11,916 bases of DNA, taken from Phycisphaerales bacterium (lineage in GTDB: Bacteria; Pseudomonadota; Gammaproteobacteria; Competibacterales; Competibacteraceae). The notes below the pieces were generated by a model. It searched no databases. It saw only the letters and a program-made list of their open reading frames with translations, and was not told where the DNA came from. The DNA is taken from the NCBI GenBank assembly GCA_014879435.1, contig JACSSB010000196.1, positions 1 to 11,916 of the forward strand, given 5' to 3'. Positions 1 through 7,800 of this stretch are shown here, one piece after another. Within the stretch, counting starts at the first letter, position 1. Every line of letters begins with the position of its first letter. A program made the translations under genes and the position numbers.

Positions 1-75
1 GCACATATTTTGGTGACTTCTGCACCCTATACCGCGCCACCCGCCGATGTTCAGGTTCGCATTACAGCGCGATAG
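1..75 (+). CDS. C-terminal end of an unrecognised protein upstream of modC (partial)
   Basis: Frame 1 is open from the left edge and ends in TAG at 73-75, nine bases before the modC start. The 24 visible residues end in SAPYTAPPADVQVRITAR. The placement supports a real gene end: the stop codon overlaps the modC ribosome binding site (AGGA at 74-77), as in a tightly packed operon. By position the obvious candidate is modB, the molybdate permease. However, the visible residues are not a hydrophobic helix followed by the short basic tail usual for that family, so I do not assign it. The other two forward frames either stop or run into modC out of frame. Confidence 0.4.
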   Translation, partial: AHILVTSAPYTAPPADVQVRITAR

Positions 76-84
76 GACACCCAT

Positions 85-1173
85 ATGCATTCATCCATAC
101 TCGCGCTCGATCTTGAACTGCATCAAGGTTCCTTTGCTTTGCAAGGGCGCTTGATGCTGGAGCAACCGGTGAGTGGCTTATTTGGCTCTTCCGGTTGCGG
201 CAAGAGCACTCTATTGCGCGCTATCGCAGGCTTGATCCGCCCACAACGCGGTTTCATCCAATTGGATGGCATACCCCTATTCAATGCAGAAGCTGGGATC
301 GACGTTCCACCGCACCGCCGCCGGGTGGGACTGATGTTTCAAGACAGCCAGCTTTTCCCCCATCTCTCGGTTGAGCACAATTTGCTGTATGGTTTCAATT
401 TGTTGCGATCAGAAGATCGCCAATTTACCCAAGCGCGAATCGTGGAATTGCTCGATATCGGCCACCTGTTGAAGCGGCGACCGCGCCATCTGTCCGGTGG
501 CGAACGCCAGCGGGTGGCCTTAGGCCGTACCTTATTAGCCTCACCTCGCCTTCTATTGCTCGATGAGCCACTGGCAGCACTGGATGAAGGCCGCAAGCAA
601 CAAATTTTGCCGTTTCTGCGGCGGATACGGGATGAGCTGCGCTTGCCGATGCTCTATGTCAGCCACTCGATCAATGAGATCTTGTACCTCACTCCCTACT
701 TAGCAGTGATGGATCATGGCCGCATCCTCGGTCAAGGCTTATTTTCCGAAGTGATCCATCAGGATCATATCCTCGGTTTGGCGCGCTCGTTGGGATTGGA
801 AAACGTATTGCAAGTCACTGTTGAGCGGCACCAACCGGAGATCGGCGCGACCACTGTGCGTTATGACCACCACGAATTGCATCTGCCCCTATCCGATTTA
901 CCGCTTGGCGCAGAGACTTGGGTTGCATTGCGCGCCGCCGATGTCGCCCTGGCTCGACGTTTCGTCGCTGATATCACCATCCAAAATCAAGTACCGGGCC
1001 GCATTCTCGGTTGGCGGCAAATCGCTGATCGTGTGCTGGTGGAGATCGATATCGGCGTACCGATCCTGGCCGAAGTCACGGTAAAAGCAGTTCACGATCT
1101 GGCTCTGGCTGTGGGCGATCAAGTCTACTGTCTGTTTAAGGCCCGCGCTTGGCAGTATTTGGGAATTCGCTGA
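85..1173 (+). CDS. modC: Molybdate ABC transporter, ATP-binding protein ModC
   Basis: This is the cytoplasmic ATPase that powers the ModB permease for molybdate import, the molybdenum source for nitrogenase cofactor. The 362-residue product is close to the family length of about 350-360. Visible motifs in order are Walker A GSSGCGKST (residues 34-42), Q-loop glutamine Q86, ABC signature LSGGERQR (136-143), Walker B LLLLDEP (156-162) with D-loop, and switch histidine H194 in SHS. Residues from about 298 to 360 form a C-terminal TOBE/Mop-like domain, the oxyanion-binding module typical of ModC. The start is supported by AGGA at 74-77, seven bases before ATG. The TOBE domain and the nif genes downstream favour molybdate over sulfate or iron as substrate. 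modA and modB would lie left of the window. No terminator is visible after the stop, and the NifA site of the next operon begins six bases later. Confidence 0.92.
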   Translation: MHSSILALDLELHQGSFALQGRLMLEQPVSGLFGSSGCGKSTLLRAIAGLIRPQRGFIQLDGIPLFNAEAGIDVPPHRRRVGLMFQDSQLFPHLSVEHNLLYGFNLLRSEDRQFTQARIVELLDIGHLLKRRPRHLSGGERQRVALGRTLLASPRLLLLDEPLAALDEGRKQQILPFLRRIRDELRLPMLYVSHSINEILYLTPYLAVMDHGRILGQGLFSEVIHQDHILGLARSLGLENVLQVTVERHQPEIGATTVRYDHHELHLPLSDLPLGAETWVALRAADVALARRFVADITIQNQVPGRILGWRQIADRVLVEIDIGVPILAEVTVKAVHDLALAVGDQVYCLFKARAWQYLGIR

Positions 1174-1178
1174 TCCCT

Positions 1179-1194
1179 TGTCGGTTTTATCACA
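1179..1194 (+). promoter_or_regulatory. NifA upstream activator sequence (TGT-N10-ACA)
   Basis: The sequence TGTCGGTTTTATCACA matches the NifA-binding consensus TGT-N10-ACA exactly. Its centre lies about 125 bases upstream of the predicted start of transcription at about 1314, inside the usual window of roughly 80-150 bases for this enhancer. It lies between the modC stop and the sigma-54 promoter of nifV. The motif alone would occur by chance fairly often, but its exact fit and distance from the -24/-12 element make it convincing. I infer that NifA binds here and activates nifVWZ under nitrogen-fixing conditions. Confidence 0.8.
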
Positions 1195-1243
1195 ACCGCC
1201 GCTTTGTTCTGTTGGAAATCCTGCGCATGACCTCATATTTAAA

Positions 1244-1256
1244 ATTCAAGGTATTG
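1244..1256 (+). promoter_or_regulatory. Candidate IHF binding site between the NifA site and the promoter
   Basis: ATTCAAGGTATTG fits the IHF consensus WATCAA-N4-TTR with one mismatch, at the second position. It sits in an AT-rich stretch between the NifA site and the sigma-54 promoter, where IHF is known to bend DNA so that NifA can contact the polymerase. Position and match agree, but IHF consensus sites are loose and this remains a prediction. Confidence 0.5.
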
Positions 1257-1287
1257 ATAATAAATTAGAATTACTCTTTCTGTGTTT

Positions 1288-1303
1288 TGGTACGGTACCT
1301 GCA
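1288..1303 (+). promoter_or_regulatory. Sigma-54 (RpoN) -24/-12 promoter of nifVWZ
   Basis: TGGTACGGTACCTGCA matches the consensus TGGCACG-N4-TTGCA at all but two positions. It keeps the invariant GG and GC with exactly ten bases between them (GG at 1289-1290, GC at 1301-1302). Transcription should start near 1314, giving a leader of about 28 bases before the nifV ATG at 1342. An exact TGT-N10-ACA NifA site lies upstream at the usual distance, and a nif gene lies directly downstream. Confidence 0.87.
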
Positions 1304-1341
1304 TATCATCGAATCATCTCTATTCGGATAGGGCGGTTCGT

Positions 1342-2523
1342 ATGTTGGAAAGTCCCCGCGTCATTGTGATCGACGACACCACTCTACGCGATGGCGAACA
1401 ATCAGCGGGCGTGGTGTTCACGCAAGAGGAAAAACGCGCCATCGCCAGTGAGCTCGCCGCACTGGGGGTACCGGAACTGGAAATCGGTATTCCTGCAATG
1501 GGCGCGGAAGAGCGAGAAAGTATCCGTGATCTCGCCGCGATGGATTTGGATACCTCACTCTTGGTCTGGAGCCGAATGCACGGGCCGGATGTACGGTTGT
1601 GCGCTGATCTCGGTGTTCCACGTGTCGATCTGTCGCTACCACTATCCGATCAGCAACTGCGCCATAAATTGGATTGGAGTCGTGAACAGGCATTGGCCGC
1701 TATCCGCCGTTACGTCCCTCAAGCCCGTGATTTGGGCCTGGAAGTGATCGTCGGCGCTGAAGATGCCTCACGCGCTGACCACGATTTTCTATTGCAAGCC
1801 GCCGAGACCGCTCAAGCGGCAGGTGCCTGCCGTTTTCGTTTTGCCGATACCTTGGGAATTATGGAGCCCTTTGGCGTTCTGGCGATCTTTCAACGGCTAC
1901 GAGCGGCATTGGACCTGGATTTGGAAATGCACGCCCATGACGACTTGGGACTAGCGACGGCGAACACGCTGGCCGCCGCGCTCGGTGGTGCAAGTCACGT
2001 CAATACCACGGTCAATGGCTTGGGTGAACGGGCGGGTAATGCTGCGTTGGAAGAAGTCGTGATGGGTTTGCGTAAGCTGTACGGATTCCAAACCGCAGTC
2101 GATCTATCACGTTTTCCGGCACTATCGCAGCGGGTTGCCGCTGCCGCGAATCGGCCTTTGGCTTGGCAGAAAAGCTTGGTTGGTGAAGGGGTGTTCACTC
2201 ATGAGGCGGGTATTCACGTCGATGGTCTGATCAAACACCCGCTGAACTATCAGGGTGTAGACCCAGCCGAATTGGGCCGTAGCCACCGATTTGTACTTGG
2301 CAAACATTCGGGTAAACAGGCCGTGATTCGGGTTTATCGCGATCTCGGCATTCTGCTTGAGGACCAGCAAGCTAGTGCCCTACTTCAGCGGATTCGTGTC
2401 TTTGTCAGTCGCACCAAGCGTTCTCCAGAATCCACGGATCTAAAAGCGCTTTATTGTGAGTTAAATCCAGAAATCAAGCCCACCACTCTTCCATTCATCA
2501 CTGCTGCTGAGGTCATTTTATGA
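1342..2523 (+). CDS. nifV: Homocitrate synthase NifV
   Basis: NifV condenses acetyl-CoA with 2-oxoglutarate to give homocitrate, the organic ligand of the nitrogenase FeMo-cofactor. The 393-residue product belongs to the isopropylmalate/homocitrate synthase (HMGL-like TIM barrel) family. The N-terminal motif DTTLRDGEQ is at residues 12-20, the metal-binding HAHDD at 197-201, NTTVNGLGERAGN at 221-233 and HEAGIHVDG from 287. The tail with TRTKRSP resembles Azotobacter NifV. An in-frame ATG at 1282 exists, but starting there would put the sigma-54 promoter and the predicted transcription start inside the gene. ATG 1342 follows a modest AGGG ribosome binding site at 1330-1333 and gives the family-typical N-terminus. 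The gene end overlaps the nifW start by four bases. The nif context separates it from leuA and from lysine-pathway homocitrate synthases. Confidence 0.96.
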   Translation: MLESPRVIVIDDTTLRDGEQSAGVVFTQEEKRAIASELAALGVPELEIGIPAMGAEERESIRDLAAMDLDTSLLVWSRMHGPDVRLCADLGVPRVDLSLPLSDQQLRHKLDWSREQALAAIRRYVPQARDLGLEVIVGAEDASRADHDFLLQAAETAQAAGACRFRFADTLGIMEPFGVLAIFQRLRAALDLDLEMHAHDDLGLATANTLAAALGGASHVNTTVNGLGERAGNAALEEVVMGLRKLYGFQTAVDLSRFPALSQRVAAAANRPLAWQKSLVGEGVFTHEAGIHVDGLIKHPLNYQGVDPAELGRSHRFVLGKHSGKQAVIRVYRDLGILLEDQQASALLQRIRVFVSRTKRSPESTDLKALYCELNPEIKPTTLPFITAAEVIL

Positions 2524-2825
2524 ATATGCCGAATCTGCATCAGGAATTAGCGGAAATGACATCGGCCGAGGATTTTCTTAATTATTTCGCTATTCCCTTT
2601 GACACGCATATCGTTGAGGTCAACCGCCTGCATATCCTGCAGCGCTTTCGGGATTATCTGAAGAAAACCCAGGCCGAGGAACGGAGTGATTATGCACATT
2701 GCTTAGAGCAGGCTTATCAGGATTTCGTCCACTCTGATGCCCTGACCGAGAAGGTATTTAAAGTTTTTCATCGGCATTCTGGGGAGACGAGAATCGCGGT
2801 AACAGATATTGGGCGGCGCACATGA
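2520..2825 (+). CDS. nifW: Nitrogenase-stabilizing/protective protein NifW
   Basis: NifW is a small soluble protein that associates with the MoFe protein and helps its maturation or its protection from oxygen. The exact mechanism is not settled. The 101-residue product is near the family length of about 100-115. It shows the family's conserved blocks: an N-terminal SAEDFLNYFAIPFD segment (about residues 15-28), VNRLHILQRFRDYL (34-47) and DFVHSDALTEKVFKVF (about 68-83). There is no signal peptide or membrane segment. ATG 2520 overlaps the nifV stop as ATGA, and TGAGG at 2508-2512 serves as ribosome binding site. A second in-frame ATG at 2526 would shorten the protein by two residues. The stop overlaps the nifZ start by four bases, so the three genes are probably translated in a coupled way. 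Confidence 0.92.
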   Translation: MNMPNLHQELAEMTSAEDFLNYFAIPFDTHIVEVNRLHILQRFRDYLKKTQAEERSDYAHCLEQAYQDFVHSDALTEKVFKVFHRHSGETRIAVTDIGRRT

Positions 2826-3358
2826 TATTGGAACCACGCTTTGCCTGTGACGAGGCGGTGCGGGTCATTCGTAATATCCGCAATGATGGTACTTATCCTG
2901 GCGAGGATGTTGGTGAAGTGCTGGTACGGCGCGGCAGTATTGGTTATGTGCGTCACATTGGTGTTTTTCTCCAGGATCAACTGATTTATAGCGTGCATTT
3001 TCTTGAGACAAATCGCATTGTCGGTTGTCGAGAAACCGAATTGATCGGAGCAGATGCGCCATGGATTCCCAACTATTTCGAGCGTGGTGATCAAGTGGTT
3101 GCTACACGAGTGTTAGCAATCGGTGGAGCGGTTGCGGCGACAATCGGTTCTGTCGGTGAAGTGATCCGTGTGCTACGTAAACCCGAATGTACCGCTGATT
3201 ACCATGTTCTTTTTGGCAAGAGAGTATTGCAAGTTCCTGAGGTTGCTTTGGATTTTTTTGAAAATGAAGAAGATGGTATAAAAGAAACCAGGATGATATT
3301 CCATGTAAATCGATTCATGGAAAAAACGATACGCCCGTGCGCGATTAAGCCACCTTGA
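2822..3358 (+). CDS. nifZ: Nitrogenase maturation protein NifZ, with a C-terminal tail
   Basis: NifZ assists formation of the second P-cluster of the MoFe protein, acting with NifH-dependent assembly; this is known from the Azotobacter protein. Residues 1-145 match the family well: VRVIRNIRNDGTYPG (13-27), VRRGSIGYVRHIGVFLQDQLIYSVHF (35-60), VGCRETELI (67-75), and a second half ending YHVLFGKRVLQVPE (127-140). Family members usually end soon after this last motif. Here the frame continues for about 33 more residues (146-178): an acidic stretch, then a basic hydrophobic tail, encoded by noticeably AT-rich DNA. The ATG overlaps the nifW stop as ATGA. No nifM follows, unlike in Azotobacter, and no clear terminator is seen before the recombinase gene. 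Confidence 0.93.
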   Translation: MILEPRFACDEAVRVIRNIRNDGTYPGEDVGEVLVRRGSIGYVRHIGVFLQDQLIYSVHFLETNRIVGCRETELIGADAPWIPNYFERGDQVVATRVLAIGGAVAATIGSVGEVIRVLRKPECTADYHVLFGKRVLQVPEVALDFFENEEDGIKETRMIFHVNRFMEKTIRPCAIKPP

Positions 3359-3369
3359 TGCAACTCCGG

Positions 3370-3375
3370 TATACT
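3370..3375 (+). promoter_or_regulatory. Possible -10 element for the recombinase gene
   Basis: TATACT matches the sigma-70 -10 consensus at five of six positions and lies 40 bases before the recombinase start codon. No good -35 hexamer is present at 16-18 bases upstream, so this is only a candidate. A separate promoter would let the recombinase be expressed independently of the NifA-controlled genes before it. Confidence 0.3.
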
Positions 3376-3414
3376 GCGGGTGGAATCCTTCCCAAATCCG
3401 GAATTTAAGAGTTC

Positions 3415-4581
3415 ATGAACGACGCGCCCCTCGTGATGGTTCCATTCGACGCGCCCCTACCTCTGGAACGTCTGCGAGTACCGGAATCGCTTGACGGTCG
3501 TGTCGGTAGCAATCGCGCCAGTTCGGAAGTGGTCTGTCAATTAACCGCCAGCAACGACTTGGAAGCAGTGCAAGCCTGGCTGGCCGAGTTTCACGATTCG
3601 CCACAGACCTTGCGCAATTATCGCAAGGAAGCCGAACGCTTGTTGTTATGGGCGGTGATCGAGCGAGGCAAACCACTCTCCAGCCTAAGCCGCGAAGACT
3701 GTCTTCAGTACGAAATATTCCTGAGCGATCCGCAACCGCAGGAACGTTGGTGCGGCACTAAGGCACCCCGGTTCAGTCCTCGCTGGCGGCCATTCCTGGG
3801 ACCATTGAGTCCTGCCAGCCGCAAGCTGGCGCTGCTGATCGTCAATTCCCTGTTCAGCTACTTGGTCAAGGCAGGTTATCTGGCTGGAAACCCGCTAGCC
3901 CTGGCGCGGCGTCGGGTGCGCGGCCACTCGCCTACCACACAGGTGCAGCGCTTTCTAGAACACGATCAGTGGCAAGCCTTACTCGCCACCATCGCGGATC
4001 TACCTAGCGATACCGAACGCGATCGCCAGTATCGAGCTAGAACCAACTATCTGGTAGCTCTACTGTATCTGCTCGGACCTCGGGTCAGCGAGGTTGCCGA
4101 CCATACTATGGGTAGTTTCATCCGTATTCGTGACCGCTGGTGGTGGCATGTCATCGGCAAGGGTCGCAAGGAAGCTCGTGTGCCCGTCAATCAGGACATG
4201 TTGAACGCGCTGAGTACATACCGTCGTTTTTACGGTTTACCGCCATTACCCACACCGGACGATGCCACTCCCCTGGTATTGAATTTGAAAGGGACCGCTG
4301 GCATCGGCGATAATATGATTTACCGCATCATCAAGGATTTGGTCGCCCGCGCAGCGACTCGACTGGAAATCGACGATCCCTATCAGGCCGAAAAATTACG
4401 CCGGGCATCAACGCATTGGTTCCGCCATACCAGCATCACCCACCAAGCAGATGCCGGTATCGATCTTCGCCATCTACAACGCAATGCCCGTCACGCCCGA
4501 CTCGATACCACGGGCCTTTATCTGCACGCCGAGGAAAAGGAATGGCATGAATCCATGGAGCAACACCGCCTCGACAAATAA
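3415..4581 (+). CDS. Tyrosine recombinase / phage-integrase family protein (XerC/D-like)
   Basis: This enzyme is predicted to break and rejoin DNA at specific sites through a covalent phosphotyrosine intermediate. The 388-residue product has a SAM-like core-binding domain (about residues 48-165) with TLRNYRKEAERLL, then a catalytic domain (about 180-385). All catalytic positions are visible: R223 in LLGPRVSEV, K249 in the GKGRKEARVPV hairpin, H334 and R337 in HWFRH, H360, and the nucleophile Y369 in TTGLYLH. The usual LGH motif around the second histidine reads ARH. It is longer than XerC or XerD (about 300 residues) because of an N-terminal leader of about 45 residues and an insertion around 104-130. 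The start is ATG 3415, with AAGAG six bases upstream and a gap of 56 bases after nifZ. No attachment site or cargo gene is visible, so whether it acts in chromosome resolution or in a mobile element is unknown. Confidence 0.9.
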   Translation: MNDAPLVMVPFDAPLPLERLRVPESLDGRVGSNRASSEVVCQLTASNDLEAVQAWLAEFHDSPQTLRNYRKEAERLLLWAVIERGKPLSSLSREDCLQYEIFLSDPQPQERWCGTKAPRFSPRWRPFLGPLSPASRKLALLIVNSLFSYLVKAGYLAGNPLALARRRVRGHSPTTQVQRFLEHDQWQALLATIADLPSDTERDRQYRARTNYLVALLYLLGPRVSEVADHTMGSFIRIRDRWWWHVIGKGRKEARVPVNQDMLNALSTYRRFYGLPPLPTPDDATPLVLNLKGTAGIGDNMIYRIIKDLVARAATRLEIDDPYQAEKLRRASTHWFRHTSITHQADAGIDLRHLQRNARHARLDTTGLYLHAEEKEWHESMEQHRLDK

Positions 4582-4750
4582 AAAACAACTACAGATTCCG
4601 TTAGCTTTCAATCACAAGCCGACTCTGTAATTTAACTTTCGTTTATTTGGATATCCCAGCTCGGCAGTTGCGCGACCCAACGTCCAATCATACTCTATAT
4701 CCCTTGCCAAAGGATTTACCGGCTGGCGTAGTATCCACCCAGGCTTCGAG

Positions 4751-4769
4751 CACGGACTTCATTTCCGTG
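4751..4769 (+). other. Small hairpin in the gltB leader
   Basis: CACGGA (4751-4756) and TCCGTG (4764-4769) form a perfect six-base stem with a seven-base loop, 26 bases before the gltB ribosome binding site. No T-run follows, so it is not a terminator. It may be a leader RNA structure or chance. The rest of the 225-base gap 4582-4806 shows no gene, no sigma-54 promoter and no convincing sigma-70 promoter. Confidence 0.3.
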
Positions 4770-4806
4770 GGGACGCCACCCTCCGACCGCGATCGAGGAA
4801 TGCTTA

Positions 4807-7800
4807 ATGCGTCATTTTGACCAAATCTCTACCCCCCAAGGGCTTTATGACCCCAGTAATGAACACGACTCCTGTGGTATCGGTTTTGTCGCCGACATTA
4901 AAAATCGCAAGAGTCACCAGCCGATCCGTCAGGGTTTGGAAATTCTCACCAACCTGGGCCATCGCGGTGCAGTAGGTGCCGACCCGCTCGCCGGTGATGG
5001 TGCCGGTATCCTGATTCAAATCCCCGATGATTTCATGCGTGCCGAGTGCGCAGCACTGGGCATCGGATTACCCGCACCCGGCGACTACGCGGTCGGTATG
5101 GTGTTCTTTCCCAGAGATGCCGATACCCGCGCCCAGAGCGAGGCCGCGCTGTGTCGCGCCATTGCTGGTGAGGGATTTCAATTGTTGGGTTGGCGCAATG
5201 TGCCGACCGACAACGTTTGCCTAGGCTACAGTGTGCGCCCCACCGAGCCGATCATTCGGCAAGTATTCATCCAGCGCCCTTCCGATTGCCCCGCTGGCGA
5301 TGCCGTCGAGCGCAAACTATTCGTGATTCGCAAGCTGGCCCACAACGCCATTTGGAATCGCGAGTTACTAGGCCGTCAGCAGTTTTATATCGCTTCACTG
5401 TCGGCGCGGACCATCGTCTACAAAGGCATGATTCTGGCCCGCAATGTCGGCGTCTACTATCCAGAATTGCACGATTCCCGTATGGAATCGGCGCTGGCCC
5501 TGGTGCATCAGCGCTTTTCCACCAACACCTTCCCTTCTTGGGCGCTGGCCCAGCCGTTCCGCTACCTCTGCCATAACGGTGAAATCAATACCCTACGGGG
5601 CAACATCAACTGGATGCTGGCCCGCCGCCACAACATGAAGTCGGATCTGCTCGGTGAGGATCTGGAAAAACTATGGCCGTTGATCGGTGACGGTGCCTCC
5701 GATTCCGCCACCTTGGACAACGCTCTGGAATTGTTACTGTCTGGCGGTTATTCACTGCCACACGCCATGATGCTGATGGTGCCGGAAGCCTGGGCCGATA
5801 ACCCATTGATGGACCCCAAGCGGCGGGCGTTTTACGAATACCATGCTGCCCTGATGGAACCCTGGGATGGTCCAGCCGCCGTCGCCTTCACCAACGGCCG
5901 TCAAATCGGTGCCACCTTGGATCGCAATGGCTTGCGTCCCGCCCGTTATTTGGTGACCAAAAACGATCAGGTGATCATGGCCTCGGAAATGGGCGTGTTA
6001 CCGATCCCCGAGGAACAGATCGTCAAGAAATGGCGCCTGCAACCGGGCAAGATGCTGCTCATTGATCTGGAACAGGGTCGCATCATCGACGACGACGAAA
6101 TCAAGTCGCAACTGGCCTCCAAGCACCCCTACCAAACTTGGTTGGATGCCACCCAGATCCGACTCAAAGATCTGCCGACCGAAGTCGGCCCAATGGCTCC
6201 CGATCCTCAGACCTTGCTGCATCGGCAACAGGCATTCGGTTACACCCAGGAAGATTTACGGGTGTTCCTGATTCCTATGGCGGTCAGTGGCGAAGACCCG
6301 GTCGGTTCCATGGGCCGCGACATTCCGCCCGCCGTATTGTCTGACCGGCCCAAATTGCTGTACGACTACTTCAAACAGAAATTTGCTCAGGTCACCAATC
6401 CGCCGATCGACCCGATCCGCGAGGAACTGGTGATGTCGCTGGTCTCGCTGGTTGGCCCTCGACCCAATCTGTTGGATCTCAGCAGCGGCGGTACCCATAA
6501 GCGCCTGGAGGTCAAGCGTCCGATTCTCGGCAATACCGATCTGGAGCGGATTCGCCATATCGAATACCACGTTGATCGCGCCTTTCGCACCCAGACCCTG
6601 AGCATCTGCTACCCGGTCGAGCGCGGTGCCGACGGCATGGCGCGTGCCCTAGGCGATCTGTGCCGTGAGGCCGCCGATGTGGTCCGTCGTGGCTATAACA
6701 TTCTGATTCTTTCTGATCGCAAACTGGATGCAGATCACATCGCCATTCCCGCTTTGCTCGCCACGGCAGCCGTGCATCACCATTTGATCCGCACCGGATT
6801 GCGCACCGAGGTCGGCCTCGTCGTGGAAACCGGCGAAGCCAAGCGTGTCCACGATTTCTGCTTGCTGGCGGGTTACGGTGCCGAAGCCATCAATCCTTAT
6901 CTGGCCTTCGATACCCTATCGGCCCTGCTGCCCCGCCTGCCGCAGCCGATGTCGGAAGCCGAAGCGCACGAACACTATACCAAGGCCATCGCCAAGGGCA
7001 TTCTCAAGGTGATGTCCAAGATGGGTATTTCCACCTACCAGTCTTACTGCGGCGCTCAGATCTTCGAGGCGGTGGGATTGGCCGACGAGTTCGTACACCG
7101 CTATTTCACCGGAACCCAAAGCGCTATCGAGGGCGCGGGTTTGCATGAAATCGCCCATGAAGCCATGCGCCGACATCAACTGGCCTTCGGCGATGTCTTG
7201 CTCTATCGCAATGCCCTGGATGTAGGCGGCGAGCTAGCCTATCGGATTCGCGGCGAGCAACACGCCTGGACTCCAGAAACCATCTCTTTACTTCAGCACG
7301 CGGTGCGTTCTGGCGATTACACGCAGTTCAAACAATATACCCGCGTCATGAACGACCAAAGCGAGCGGCTGCGTAATCTGCGCGGCCTGTTCGAGCTTCG
7401 TTTCGCTAACCAGCCGCTATCGCTCGATGAGGTGGAACCGGCTAGCGAAATCGTCAAGCGTATGGCGACCGGCGCGATGTCCTTCGGCTCGATCTCCTGG
7501 GAAGCGCATACCACCTTGGCGATTGCCATGAACCGGCTCGGCGCCAAATCCAATACCGGCGAGGGTGGTGAAGATCCCGAACGCTATCGGGTACTGGATA
7601 ACGGTGATTCCTCACGCTCGGCGATCAAGCAGGTGGCTTCTGGCCGTTTCGGTGTCACTGCCGAATACCTGGTCAACGCCGATGCTATTCAGATCAAGAT
7701 GGCCCAGGGCGCCAAGCCCGGCGAAGGCGGCCAGTTGCCGGGTCACAAGGTCAATGACTGGATCGCTCGGGTGCGTCATTCCACTCCCGGCGTTGGCCTG

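Noticed and set aside
898..1236. Minus-strand frame of 112 codons over the end of modC
   Set aside because: It lies opposite conserved ModC TOBE-domain codons, shows no family resemblance and crosses the NifA site; it is a shadow of modC.
1178..1369. Forward frame of 63 codons between modC and nifV
   Set aside because: It covers the NifA, IHF and sigma-54 sites and runs into nifV out of frame, with no ribosome binding site or recognisable protein.
3253..3259. Possible frameshift at the run of seven T in nifZ
   Set aside because: The conserved NifZ core already ends at this point, and no other frame after the run gives a recognisable NifZ or other nif sequence, so a shift is not supported.
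3359..3414. Recombination (dif-like or attachment) site beside the recombinase
   Set aside because: The gap contains only loose short inverted repeats (TCCGG/CCGGA) and no two-arm core resembling a Xer or integrase site.
4704..4734. Sigma-70 promoter TTGCCA / TAGTAT before gltB
   Set aside because: The spacer is 19 bases and the -10 match is only four of six, too weak to report.
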